NCBI RefSeq assembly: GCF_002878395.1
Contig: NC_061116.1
Span: 122,246,191-122,310,190 of the forward strand
Direction: 5' to 3'
From: Capsicum annuum
Taxonomy: Eukaryota; Streptophyta; Magnoliopsida; Solanales; Solanaceae
Length of the DNA stretch: 64,000 nt
The notes beneath the pieces were generated by a model, which saw only the letters and a list, made by a program, of their open reading frames with translations, made no database searches and was not told where the DNA came from. The translations under genes were made by a program, and so were the position numbers. Each line of letters begins with the position of its first letter. The stretch's first letter is position 1. Below are positions 34,059 to 47,433 of the stretch, one piece after another.

Positions 34059-35752
34059 ATAAGATCCATGTCTATAACTTTTGTTGGCTGGATAACTCTA
34101 TCCACTGCATTAATAGATTGGACATGTGCGTTTCTCATAAATAGAATGACGAGACAGGAAAAAGGAAATATGGTGATTGATGTTGCCCAAAATACACCTC
34201 CTATTAGAAGTATAATATGGTCGATTGCAAATATAGTAACCATACCAGGTTAGGGTCGATCCCATAAGAAAGATGTAAACAATTGCTTGGCTTGATGCAA
34301 TTCACCAGCAGTACAGCAAAGTAAATAAGGGGATTTCAGTACCAATTGTAAATAGTAAAAAATTCTTGAGTTGTAAACAAAAAAAGATGAATACCAGTCT
34401 TGTGTTTCCCCATACTTCTCAACTCCGTAAATTTCTCATGATCAACCCAACTATTCTATTGTTCTGCTTGTAAAGTCTACAAGATATGTATTATCGGCTA
34501 CCTTATGGACGCAAAGATAAATATCACCCTTTATCAATTAAATCTCAAGGCATAGGCCTTGTTGCTCTGTGCTGCGACCTAAGTTCACTATCACCTTTTG
34601 GGATGAAGTGATTAGATGAGATGGCTGGGACTAAAATATGGAGGTGAATCCCAAATCACTGTTCTATTCTTCTTTTCCTAATCACAAACTCCCTTTTGGG
34701 GATGGATATGAATACAAGTTATCTCAAGATCCTATTGCTAATTGAGATTAATTAACATGAAGAAGATTAAGATACAAGAAAAAACCCTAGAACATATGCA
34801 TATCACTCTTCCTTTACGTAGCTAATCCGCCAGGGTTCCTGCAATCCTGGTCAAGGAGTTTAGCCTTTTTTTTTAATGAAAGAAACCATGGTTATCAATA
34901 GAGAACACATATAATTAATTACAGACGAATAAACAAAATAAACTCCAAAGTCTTTAATTGAATAAAACACCAAAATTTGTAGTGCAATTGTAAGAGTATT
35001 GTAATATTTCGTAAAGGAGCATAAAAGAATGTAACCTATTAAAAGATAAAACCTAAGGTATTTATAGTATCCCAAAACAAAATTAAAATCCTAATAAAAA
35101 TGGGAAAGGTAATGTTATGTCGGCAATCGGTACGACTCAGTCTTTATTCGTATCGGCATCATATAATTCATACCCTTCCTTCTTATATCCATTCTAGTGT
35201 CTGTCCTCCCAAGGATTCTACTTTTTATTTAGCATATGACTTCTTCTTACGAGTCATACCTAAGTGTAAGAATCATGTCCTTCACTCGTATCCACCTAGG
35301 ATTTTTGTCTTTCTAAGCTTTTAATACTGGTTTGTGTATGATTTGACTATAGGAGTCATACTCAGAATCCGACTCGTATTCTTTTGGGACTTTACTCCTA
35401 GTTGTAGTTGTGGACACAGTTAACCTCACGATTACTATTTTACAATTCGTATTCTATCTTATGACTTGGCAAAAAAAGTCGTATCTTCTCCATACTTGGA
35501 TTTTCATATTGGTTCTTGGTTTTATTGTGCATGCGATTCAGCATACGAGTCATATAGTATGTTTACGATTCAAAACCTGATCATATCTTAATTAGAATTG
35601 GTTTTTTTAGGTATTTTATTTTCTTTTCACTCCAACACCATTGTAGACCTATTTTACATGTAATATACACCAAAGTGCATCATATCTAACTAAATATCCT
35701 AAGTTCACGCCTAAAGTTGTGGTTTTAAGCATAAAAGGGTCGTGTTTCCACA
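34059..35752 (-). repeat. Left arm of element E (unit 2), noncoding
   Basis: Matches 14270-15939 and 62240-63935. No protein was recognised. It keeps the block GGTTAGGGTCGATCCCA near 34247 and the GACTCGTA-type words at 35110-35560. It ends TCGTGTTTCCACA, the last five bases being the left target duplication of C. Confidence 0.57.
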
Positions 35753-38700
35753 CGTCATGACCTGAGACTACCCCATAGTCGTAACACGGTGCTTGAAATC
35801 AAAAGTGATTCAAGCTAACCTATGACCTGACATACTATTGAGAAACTAATTTAAAATGTAAAATAAAACTTAATTTAAAAGTCTAATTAAAGGTAATACT
35901 GATACAGTTTACATCATGATACAAGTGAAGAAAGAAACACAAATTACATGAATGATTCTAATTGATATCTATGAAACCTCTACTATACTGACTATATATA
36001 GCAGGGACATTCCTCCAAATACTACTAATCAATACATATGGAAAATAAAAAATAAAGTACATGATCCATAACTCTCTGGAGTTCTTGAAATAGAACTCAT
36101 CACCTGCTGGCTGAAAGCTGCAAACTGTTTGACCATTTTGGAAGAGCTACATATTGTACCTACATCATGAAAGATGTAGCAACAAAATCATATATGTGGT
36201 CAGTTTGTTGGAATGTATTGAGTATATGGAGACATGCAGTAAATCATGAAAATATTTCAAACATGCTGTAAAACTGACGATATAAGTTATTTGCTAAAAT
36301 ATACATTTGAAACATGATTATATGTGAAAACTATAAATCACAGAGAAATTATCAATCATGACCTAAAAATAATCCTGTAAGCTAGGAGGCAGTAGAAACA
36401 TAAATGTTGTAAGCAATTCTCTTGTAAGGCTGAATATTCTGCAAAATTTATACTGAGGATGACGTATGAATACTAGGTCTAAAATTATGTGGTGGAAATT
36501 AACTTAACTCAAGGGTTTGAATTTACAAATATACTGAGCATAAATGAATAAACATACGAAACCAACATAACATGTACTAAGTAGATTTGATTAACAAAAT
36601 GATTGATGTCTGTATGATGGAACAATTGAAATTTGAGAAAAGGGATAACTAATATCGGTATGTTGAGTAGGAGATATATGAATACTAATCATGTAAAACT
36701 GAACTATAATTAGTCTAAATAAATAGACTAATACTTTGTGGTACTGTGTATATGAGATAAGGACTAACTGAACAACATGAGATAACTGAGCATGAATACA
36801 TGAAAAACTATAATATTTGGGAATGCAAGACCAAGAATAATCATATTTCTAAAATAATCTTTAAACTGAAAGACTAAAATCTGATAACTGAATAACAAGA
36901 ATCTGTACACTTGGTCAAGAAAACCTAAACTAAAAATACACTGAATACTATATTGAGACTGTGGGAGCTATCATGTAACCGACATAAACCATGTGAGCTA
37001 GCATGGAGTCCAACATCTGACCCACGTTGAGGGGAGTTGTTCTATCCTTGCCATTAGAATAGAAGTTGAACTGACATGATCACTAAACTGATGTCCCAAA
37101 GGACTAAAGTGTCTCCCTCTACTGGCAGGCGCTCTTATGATATATGCGTCAACCCTCAACTGGCAGGAAGAAATATCAAATCTATGCTGGCTACATAGTT
37201 CTAGAACTCAGGAATTGCTACTAAGGGATACACCCTCTACTAGTAGGTGATCCCCCATCCCTGGGTTCGCTCGATGCTAAATCCTACTCCTGATTGAAAG
37301 ACACAAAAATATTAACTAGTTCTTGCACTAATAACTGATAACTGCTAAGCTCAGGTCATGGTATTCTGAAATAATAGTGCATACAGATTATGAGGTAATT
37401 TCAAACATATAAACTGATAATTCTCAACATGATCATGGTGTTATGAATATGACATTAAAACCATGGTTTGATTGACTAGTTACTTGAAAAATGGAAATCA
37501 TGTAAAACTTATAGGTTTTTCGGTGTTCATAACCCACCAACACTAAATGATCATTAAAACATAACATTTAAACTGAAAACTATAGTTTTGAATCCTGGTT
37601 CAACTAAAGATATAGGCATTTCATCAAACATGTGGAAAATATGAATATAAAACATGGGAATGCAACTAAAAAATCATAAGTTTAGGATCTATCATGGAAT
37701 TCACTTGAATAAAGCATGGGAAACTTAAATTCATAGCATGAAGAATTCAAAATATTGCATGTGATTAGATATGGGCTAAATTGAAATAAAATAACCATGA
37801 AATCATAAAATTCAATCTTTCTTGAACATATAAAATATCATAATGATAGAAAATTCACTCTTTAATTGAAAAAAAAAGGGTTTTTGGGATCCATAGGTGA
37901 AAGGGATGCATGAATGAATATCCCACTTACATTAAGCCTTTAACTTTAGAGGAAAACACAATTCTTGATGCTTTCTTTAAAGTTCTTAAACTTTGGACAC
38001 TTGGATTCTTGATTTGTTGGGGAAAAGGAATTGAATTTGTTCTTGGGGAAATGAGAGGCTTTTCTGGAGAGGAAAATTGGAGAAGAAGGGAAAATAATGT
38101 CCTAAAAGGTGCCGAAGTCGTGTTATGGATGGTTTGGTAGAGGGGGGGAAATCCCCAATTTCCCCTAAATTATTTAAATAGAAAAAACTGGGCATAACTA
38201 CTTCACTGTGATGCGGTCTTATCGCGGTAGCTTACTGGCTCTGAAGAAAATGATTATAACTTTTCGCTTGGGTATCAGATTAAGGTAAAATTGCTATCAT
38301 TGGAAACAAAATTAAATTATATACAATTTGGTGGGTATTAAGCTGAATAATTCAACATATATAAGAAGTTATAAAACGTTCAAAGTTGGCCCTTGTAGAA
38401 TCAAATACAAAAATATGGCCGAATCAAAGGCTCTTAACTCAACTTTGTTTTAACTTATTCCTATGAACAGTTTTCACCTCATTAGTAATTAATACACTAG
38501 GATAAAGACCATGACACATGTGTTCAATTATAAATCAAGAACTAGATACAACACCTTCATCTTGACGCAGTCAGGATGCGATCGTGTGTAATGCCGCATC
38601 ATAGGCCTATCGCGGTGGCCCACTAGTTATGTGATCCAAACATGCCCCAAACCTTGTCTAAAAACTCAGAAACTTCTTTGAGACACAATTCTTACATCCT

Positions 38701-38881
38701 TGAACATGAATTAACTCAAAACCTAAGTCTCGTAGTTGGGAAGACCAAAGTAAAAATATTCCAAGTTTATGGGTCTTGAAAATGGCTAAGTCCTCAACAC
38801 TTAGTGAAAATTTCAAACCTTAAGGCCCTTAATCATACAACTAAGAGATGAATCAAGCCATGATTATTATGGGGTATTACA
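35753..38881 (-). repeat. C LTR 1 of the tandem array
   Basis: A 3.1-kb LTR. The plus-strand left end reads CGTCATGACCTGAGACTACC, where the first base was T in the copy at 63936. The right end is GGGGTATTACA. On the minus strand it starts TGTAATACCCC. It is followed on the right by the polypurine-like block of the internal region, so in element orientation it is a 3' LTR. Confidence 0.85.
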
Positions 38882-41596
38882 ATATCTCCCATTTGGGAAC
38901 CTTCATCCTCGAATAAGATTGGTTAGACTGAGAGTACTGTACTGAGGTAATTGGGATCATATACTGAACATGCAAGACTTGAAACATGAGTGCATAAATA
39001 ATTTCGAGCGTAAACATGAACTAAACTAATTTTGTGAATACATGCAATGACATAAGAATGGTTATAAGGCAGAGATAGAAATGAGAGAGTCAACTTATGA
39101 GTAACCATTACCTCAGGGTGGGTCTAGTTTTGGGAAGAAAAGTTGAGAGGGTTAGGATATGAAAACTCGAGATATTACAACATCTCTCATTTGGGATCAT
39201 TCGTCCCCCGAATGATATTGAATTGGCTGAAATACTAAGGAAAGACTGAGATGACACATAGGACACTTACAAGCTAAATTAGGACTAAATATCTGAATTT
39301 AAAACATGAAGCATGAACTGAACTGAATTCACAATTTACAGGGATTCAAAAAAATTACCTCTTTGAGTCACCAAAATCATGAAACTTCATATAGTAAGAC
39401 TAGATAAAAAATGAAAATCATAGAAACTTATCTATCTGACTGCTAAAATGAATTGCTAGTTATACGAACTGAATTAAACTAGAATCTTTCACTCAACTAG
39501 AGTATTTCTTCAACACTCTTTGTAAAAAGTTCTAATAAAATTAGGGGTCAAAAAATCTTGGGTATGATCTGAGTAAGATATCTCTCAGTAGGGAATCTTA
39601 ATATGGCTATAACTATGTAACATAGAACATAGGCCTATAAAACATAAGCTAGGATAGAATGACTAGGCCTTACTCAATGCAACTGCTAACTTTTAAACTT
39701 TGCCACATTTCTCAAGCATTCCATCAACTATGCTTTTCTTCTCAAATACTACTCTCATTTGATTCCACATATAATTCTTACATAGGCATTGATAAATCTA
39801 TTAATTAAGTTTTAACTTAACTAAATTTTCACAAAATGAGCAAGCCTAGCTCGAAATAACAAAGTACAACAAATGACACCATAACGCTAGTCTGAACCAT
39901 GAATTGAATACCCCATCTATTTTCACAACTTTCATCTCATGAATAATTCTTAGTACCACTTCAACAACTACATTAAACCTCTTACTAGGAAATTACTAAC
40001 GTGCAATGCATTCATCTACTTATAAACAAACATGACATTAAAGCCTATCTTCATAACAACATATGAACTTCTGAACAAATGCCCATAAAAGCATGAATTC
40101 ATTAAACTGATAAAAACTGAGAAAACACATAACATAATATAAATTTCACTAGTCATTAAGAGTGCACCATGAGTTATGGGAACTGAGCATACTATAACGC
40201 ATGAGTACATGATTCATGAGTTGCATGACTTGAGTTTAGAGTTCATAAATTCTTGGAACATGGTTTGTACTACTGACTGAACAGGAACCCCTCATACTAG
40301 GAACTGGAAACATACATGATTCCATAGAAAGTGAATGAATATGAGTTGTGATCATGTAACTGACATGTAAGGCATGAGTATACATCGTGAGGACTGAAGT
40401 TCAAAATTTAAACTGAGATAAGAATTGGTCGAACATCATCCTCCCTTATTGATGTTCTATATCATACTGACTTCACTACTAGAATCAGAAAGCCTGACTT
40501 AGTTACTTGTTCTATCATCTCCCCATTTGGTTTAAGCCATCATTCTAAGTCTGTGGACTACTTTAAAATCTCTAAAGCTAACTTCAATCGCTTTAATCTA
40601 GAGTTTGAGATATAGCAATACGAATAAATAATAAACTCAACCTGAAATACTACACCTAAAAGCGTAAAAGCTGCTTCTAGTATTTCTTTTTGCGATATAA
40701 CTTTTAGCTTGCTAAGCCCCCAATCGTCATTATATAATATCTTGGACACTTTAAAACTGAGAATCTTCATGAGTATCACCATACCCTAAGTTCACACCAT
40801 TTACAGCTTTAACTCTTCTTTCTATTAGCTCAATCATCAACGATTTAAACTTAGATTCTAACACTTATCATGGATATCCCTACACCTTTAATGAACCATA
40901 CTAACTTAATTCATATCCTACTAACATCATTTCTAAAACATGAGAATTACAATTACACTAATATACCTAATATCAACAATATATAATTTTAAATCAATAA
41001 ACTTAAATTCTTGCATACACAATTTCAAGCCTACTGTTTCATCGTTCATACAACTAGCCCCATGAATACATCATCTGCTAAATCTAGATAAATACTATTC
41101 CCACTTTACTGTTGTTAAACTTGTTGGTCCATGCTTCTAACTCTAGATCATATTCTATCATACGATTTTGAGAATGGATTTGAGGCACATCTAACTTTGG
41201 CTTAGTGCATGATATTCCAAAATAAAAATGAACACTTTCAAAGTTTAGAACATAAAGGCACTGATAGGATACTTTTGAGGTTGCGTGCAATCCCATAACT
41301 GTCTGTGGGGACTATCTAAGAAAACTCTATCTGTAAGGATTTAAGCTTGGCTATTTATGTTAACTTAAGAATAAGGTAAAGTTGGCAGAATGAATTGACC
41401 TAAGAATCTTTATAAGCTTTGTAGAGAACACTTCTACCGCATGATTTGGGACATAAAAGAAGGGAAACTTTTCTTAAATTTCCTGTAGCCTCTCCAAGAA
41501 AAGTACAGACATCTTTGTATCATTTCATAAGACTCTTATAGATACGAATTCATAGACACCCTAGCACACTTCAAATTTGGGCTTTAATACAAAGTT
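38882..41596 (-). other. C internal region 1, no recognisable coding sequence
   Basis: In element orientation it runs from a decayed primer site next to 41596 (GTATTAAAGCCC on the minus strand) to the polypurine-like block at 38882-38930. The region near the primer site resembles the leader of Tekay/Del elements (AGGCTACAGGAAATTTA-type text on the minus strand, near 41490). Scattered minus-strand frames up to about 75 codons (for example 40558-40782 and 41084-41296) show no known motif. A second polypurine-like block lies at 39180-39215. Length and lack of pol point to a non-autonomous element of the LARD type or an internally deleted chromovirus. Confidence 0.65.
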
Positions 41597-44500
41597 TTCC
41601 ACAACCCAAGACTACCCTCTAGTTGTAACATGGTTCTTGGAACCACAAGTGATCCCAAGCTAACCCATGAACTGGCATACCGTTGTGCAACTAATTTAAT
41701 ATGTAAAGCAAAACTTGATTTGCTGAGCGGAAGCATAATCATAAAAGGTCTGATTAAAGGTAATACTGATATTGTTTACATCATGATACAACTGAAAAAG
41801 GAAACTCAAATTAAATGACTGGCTAATTTTGACTGACATCTATGAAGCCTCTACTATACTGACTATAGATAGTTGGACATACCTCCAACTACTACTTATC
41901 AATACATATGGAAAATTAAAAATAAAGTATATGATCAACAATTATCTGGAGTTCTCGAAATAGGAGAACTCATTACCTGATGGCTAAAAGCGGCAAACTA
42001 TTTGACCCTAGTGTAAGATCTGCATATAGTACCTACATTTTAAAGGATGTTGCCAGAAACACATATATGTGGTCATTACATTAGAATGTACTGAGTATAT
42101 GGAGACATGCACAAAATCATGGAAATATTCCAAACATGTTGTAAAACTAGGGATATAATTTATTTGTTGAATTATACATTTGAAATATGACTATACATGA
42201 AAACTATAAATCGTAAGATGAAAACAATCCTGCAAGCTAGAAGGCAGTAGAAACATAAATTTTTTAAGCAATTCTTTTGTAAGGCTGAAATATGATTTAG
42301 AATTTGTACTAAGGATGATGTATAAATACCGGGTCTGAAACTATGTGGTGGAAACTAACGTAACTCAAGGGTCTAAATAAACAAATAAACTATGTATGAA
42401 TAAATAAACATACAAAATCACCATAACATGTACTAAGTAGATTTGATTAACTAAATCACTGATATCTGTGAAATCGAGAACCTGAAATCTGAGAAAATGG
42501 ATAACTGATATCGGTATGTTGAGTTGCAGAAATATGTATACTAATTATGTAAACTGAACCATACTTTGTTTGAATAACTAGACTGAAACTTTGGGGTAAT
42601 ATTCATATGAGATAAGGACTAACTAAACAACATGAGATAACTGAGCATGATTTTATAAAAAACTATAATATTTGAGAATGCAAAACCATGTATAAGCATA
42701 TTTCTAAAATAATATTTAAATTGCAAGACTGAAATCTGATAACTAAATAACTGAGAATCTGTAAACTTGGTCAAGTAAACCTAAACGAAAAATTCTCTAA
42801 ATACTGTACTGAGACTATGGAAGCTATAATGTAATAAACATAAACTATGTGAGCTAGAATGGAGTCCAACATCTGACCCATGTTGAGGAGAGTTGTTCTA
42901 TCCTTGAAATTATAATAGACCCTGAACTGGTGATCAGAAAATTGATGTCACAAAGGACGAAAGAGTCACCCTCTACTGGCAGGTGCTCTTATGAGATATG
43001 TGTCAATCCTCAACTGCAAGGAAGAAATCTCAAACATAGGCTGGCTACATAGTTCTAAAACTCAGGAATTGCTACTAAGGGTAACACCCTCTACTGGTAG
43101 GTTAGCCCCCATACATGGTTTTGCTCGCTGGTAAATCCTACTCCCAACTATAAGACACAGAAATGCTAACTGGTGCATACACTGATAACTGATAAGCTCT
43201 GGTCATGATATTCTGAAAATAATAATGCATACAGATTCTGAGGTAATTACAAATAAATAAATTGATAATTCTAAATATGATCATGGCATTATGAATATGA
43301 CATTAGAACCATGGTTTGACTGACTTATTACTTGAAAAATAGAAATCATGTAAAACACATAGGTTTTGGGTGTTCATAACCCACCAGCATTGAATGGTCA
43401 TTAAAACATGACTTTTAAATAAAAAACTATTGTATTGAGTCATGGTTCAACTAAAGACATAGGCATTTAATCAAACATGGGGAAAAATGAATTCACAACA
43501 TGGGAATGTTACTAAAAATCATAAGTTTAGGATCTATCATGGAATTCACCTGAATAAAGAATGGGAAACTTAAATTCATAGCCTGAGAAATTCAAAATCT
43601 TGTATGTGATTGGACATTGGATGAATTGAATTAAAATCACCATGAAAATATGAAATTCATTCCTTTTTGAACATATAAAATATCATAATGATAGAAAATT
43701 CACTTTTTAATTTAAGGAAAAGGGTTTTTGGGCTCCATAGGTGAAAGGGACCCATGAATGAATACCCCACATACATTAAGCCTTTAACTTGAGAGGATAA
43801 CACAATTATCGATGCTTTCTATAAGGTTGTTGAACTTGGGAAACTTGGATTCTTGATTCCTTGGGGAAAAGGAATTGAATTTGTTCTTGGGAAAAGGAGA
43901 GGGTTTTCTATAGATAAAAATTTGAGAAGAAGGGCAAATAGTGACCTAAAAGATACCCCAAGTCATTTTATGGACGATTGGGTAGAGGAGGGAAAAGTCC
44001 CAATTTTTGATAAATTATTTATATTAAAAAAATGAATGCAACTACGCCACCGTGATGCGGTCTTATCGCAGTAGCTTACTAGTTTTGACGAAGATATTCA
44101 TAACTTTTTGCTAGGGATTGAATTATGTCAAAATTGGTATCGTTGGAAAATAATTCAATTATCTACAATTTGGTAGGTAATAAGAGGAATAATTTTACAT
44201 ATATAAAAAGTTATACACATTCAAAGTTGACCCATGTAGAATCGAATACAAAAATTAGGCCAAATCAAAGGCCCTTAGCTCAACTTTGTTTTAAGTGATT
44301 CTTATGAACATTTTCACCTTATTTGCATTTAACAAATTGGGATAAAAACCATGACAAATGTATTTAATTATAAATCAAGAACTAGCATAGCACCTTCACC
44401 ATGACGTAGTCAGAATGCGATTGAGACTACTGCTGCGTCGTAGGCCTATCGGTGGCCCACTAGTTTAGTGATCGAAACATGCCCCAGACCTTCTCTAAAA

Positions 44501-44719
44501 AATCCAAAACTTCCTCGAGATGCAATTCTTACATCCTTGAACATGAATTAACTCAAAAACAATCGTCTTGGGGTTGGGAAGACCAAAGTTAAAATCCTCG
44601 AAGTTTAGGGGTCTTGAAAATGGCTAATTCCCCAACACTTAGTTAAAATTTCAAGACTTAAGCCCCGTAAGCATACAACTAAGAGCTAAATCAAGCTAAG
44701 ATTAGTATGGGGTATTACA
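41597..44719 (-). repeat. C LTR 2 of the tandem array
   Basis: A 3.12-kb LTR shared by both internal regions: it has a primer-site-like flank on the left and a polypurine-like flank on the right (plus-strand view). The left end is decayed (TTCCACAACCCAAG for TGTCACAACCCGAG); the right end is GGGGTATTACA. Confidence 0.84.
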
Positions 44720-47433
44720 ATATCTCCTTCTTGAGAATATTCATCCTCGAATAAGATTGGTTAGACTGAGTGTACTGTTCTAAGGTAACTGATTTTATAT
44801 ACTAAACAAGCATGACTTGGAACATGAGTGTATAACTAATTCTAAGCATAATACATGTACTAAACAAATTTTGCAAATACGTGCAATGACATGAGAATGG
44901 GTATAAGGTGGACATAAAAGCGATAAAGTCAACTTATGAGTAACTATTACATCAGGGTGGATCTGGTTTTGTGAAGAAAAGTTGAGAGGTTTAGAATATA
45001 AAAACTGGGGATAGTACAATATCACCCCTTTGGGATCGTTTATCCCCTTAATGATACTGACTTGGCTGAAATACTAAGGAAAGTATGAGATGATGCACCG
45101 GATACTTATGAGTTGAATCATGTCTGAATATCTGAATATAAAACATGATGAATGAACTAAACTGAATTCAAAATTTACTTGGATGTGAGCAAATTACTTC
45201 TTGAAATGACAATAATTATGAAACTTCAGATAGTAAGACTAGATGGAAAATTAGAAAATCATAGGAAATTGTCTATCTAACTGCTAAATTGAATTTCTGG
45301 TTATACGAACTAAATTGTACTTAAATCTTACACTCAACTGGAGTATTTCTTCCACACTCTTTCTAAAAAGTTCTAATAACATTAGGGGACAATGGATCTT
45401 GGCCATGATCTGAGTAGGATATCTCAGTAAGGATCATAATATGACTATCACTCTGTAACATGGAACATAGGCCTACAAAACATAAAACATGATAGAATCA
45501 CCAGGCCTTAGTCAATGCAACTGCTAACTTTTAAGCTTAGCCATACTTCTTAAGCACTCTAGCAACTATGCTTTTCCTCTGAAATACTAGGATCATTTGA
45601 TTCCACATATAATTCTTACATGGGCATTGATAACTCAATTACTTAAGTTTGACCTAACTAAATTTTCTCACTATGATTAATCATAACTCGAAATCAGAAG
45701 GTACTACAAATGACACCATAACACTAGTCTGAACCATGAATTCAATACCCCATACATTTTCACAACTTTCATCGCATGAATAGTTGTTATTACCACTTCA
45801 ACAACTACATTCAACCTCTTACTAGGAATTCACTATGTGTAATGCATTCATCCACTTATACACCAATATGACATTCAAGCCTATCTTCATAACCACATAC
45901 AAACATCTAAAAAAATGCCCATAAAAGCCTGAATTCATTAAAGTGATTAAAACTGAGGAAACACATGACACAACCTAAATTTCACTAGTCATTAAGAGTG
46001 CACCATGAGTTATGGGAATTGTGCATACTATAAAGTATGAGTACATAAGGCATGAGCTGCATGACCTAAGTTTGGAGTTCATAAAATTCATGGAACAAGA
46101 TTCGTGCGACTGGGTGAACTTGAACTCCTCATAGTAGGAACTTGAAGCATACACGATTCCATGAAAAATGCATAAATATGAGTTATGATCATGGAGATAA
46201 CATGTAAGGCATGGGTATACATTGTGAGGACTGAAGTACAAGAATATAAACTGAGATAAGCATTGGTTGGAAATCTTTCTCCCTTACTAATGTTCTACAA
46301 CATACTAGCATCACTACAAGAATCTGAGAGCTTGACTTGGTTACTTATTCTATCATCTCCCCCTTATCTTTAAGTTGTTATTCTAAGTTTATGGACCCCT
46401 TTAAAATCTATAAATAGAATTGCAATCACTTTACTCTAGAGTCTAAGATATAAAAATAAACATAAATAATAAACTAAACTTGAATTACTACACCTGAAAG
46501 TGGAAAAGCTATCGGTAGTATTTCCTTATGGGATACAAACCTTAACTTGTTATGCCCCCAATCGTTATCATATAATAGCTTGGACACTTACTAACTTAGA
46601 ATCTTCATGAGTATCACCATACCTTGAGTTCACACTATCTAGATCTTTAATTCTTCTTTCTATTAGTTCAATCTTCATAGCTTCAAACTTAGATTCTAAC
46701 CCATAACATGCATATCTCCAAACCATTAATGAACCATACTAAGTTCCTTCTTACCCTACTACCATCATATCTAAACCATGAGAATTACCATTACACCAAT
46801 ATACCCAACATCAACAACATCTAATTTTATATCAACAAACTTAAATTCTTGTATACACTATTTCAAGCCTACTATTTCACCTTTAATCAACTAGCCCCAT
46901 GAATATACCATCTTCTTAATCTAGTTAAATACTATTCTTACTTTATTGTTGTTAAACTTCTAGGTTCATGATTCTTACTCTAGATCATATGCTATCATAG
47001 GATTTTGAGAAGGGATCTGAGACACATCCGACTTTGGTTAATGCACAATTTTCATGAATAAAAATGAAAACATTCAAAGTTTAGAACATAAGGGCACTGA
47101 TGGGATACTTTTGAGCTTGCGTGCAATCCCATAATTATCTGAGGGGACAATCTGAGAAAACTCTACCGGTAATGATTTAAGCATGGCTATTTAAGTTTCC
47201 TCAAGAATAAAGCAAAGTTGGTGCAAATAAATTGACATGAGAATCTGCATAATATCCGTAGAGAACACTTCTACTGCACGATCTAAGTCATGAAATAAGA
47301 GAAACATTTCTTAAATTCCCTGTAGCTTCTTGAAGAAAAGTATAAACATCTTCATATTATTCCGCAAGACTCTTCTATACATGGCTTCATAAACACCCTA
47401 GGACACTTGAACTATGTACTCTGATACAAAGTA
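44720..47433 (-). other. C internal region 2, no recognisable coding sequence
   Basis: Matches internal region 1 in length and order, including the duplicated polypurine-like block (44720-44760 and 45019-45060). Minus-strand frames up to about 88 codons (for example 45975-46241) have no known motif. The primer site at its right end is better kept than in region 1. Confidence 0.65.
47416..47433 (-). other. tRNA-Met primer-binding site of element C
   Basis: The minus strand reads TACTTTGTATCAGAGTAC directly after the LTR end GGGTTGTGACA. The core TTGTATCAGAGT differs at two bases from TGGTATCAGAGC, the initiator-Met primer site common in Ty3/gypsy elements. This fixes the orientation of C. Confidence 0.78.

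Noticed and set aside
39300..41000. Host exon within the C internal region
   Set aside because: No extended open frame, splice-supported coding pattern or recognisable protein; the same sequence recurs at 45100-46900 as part of the element.
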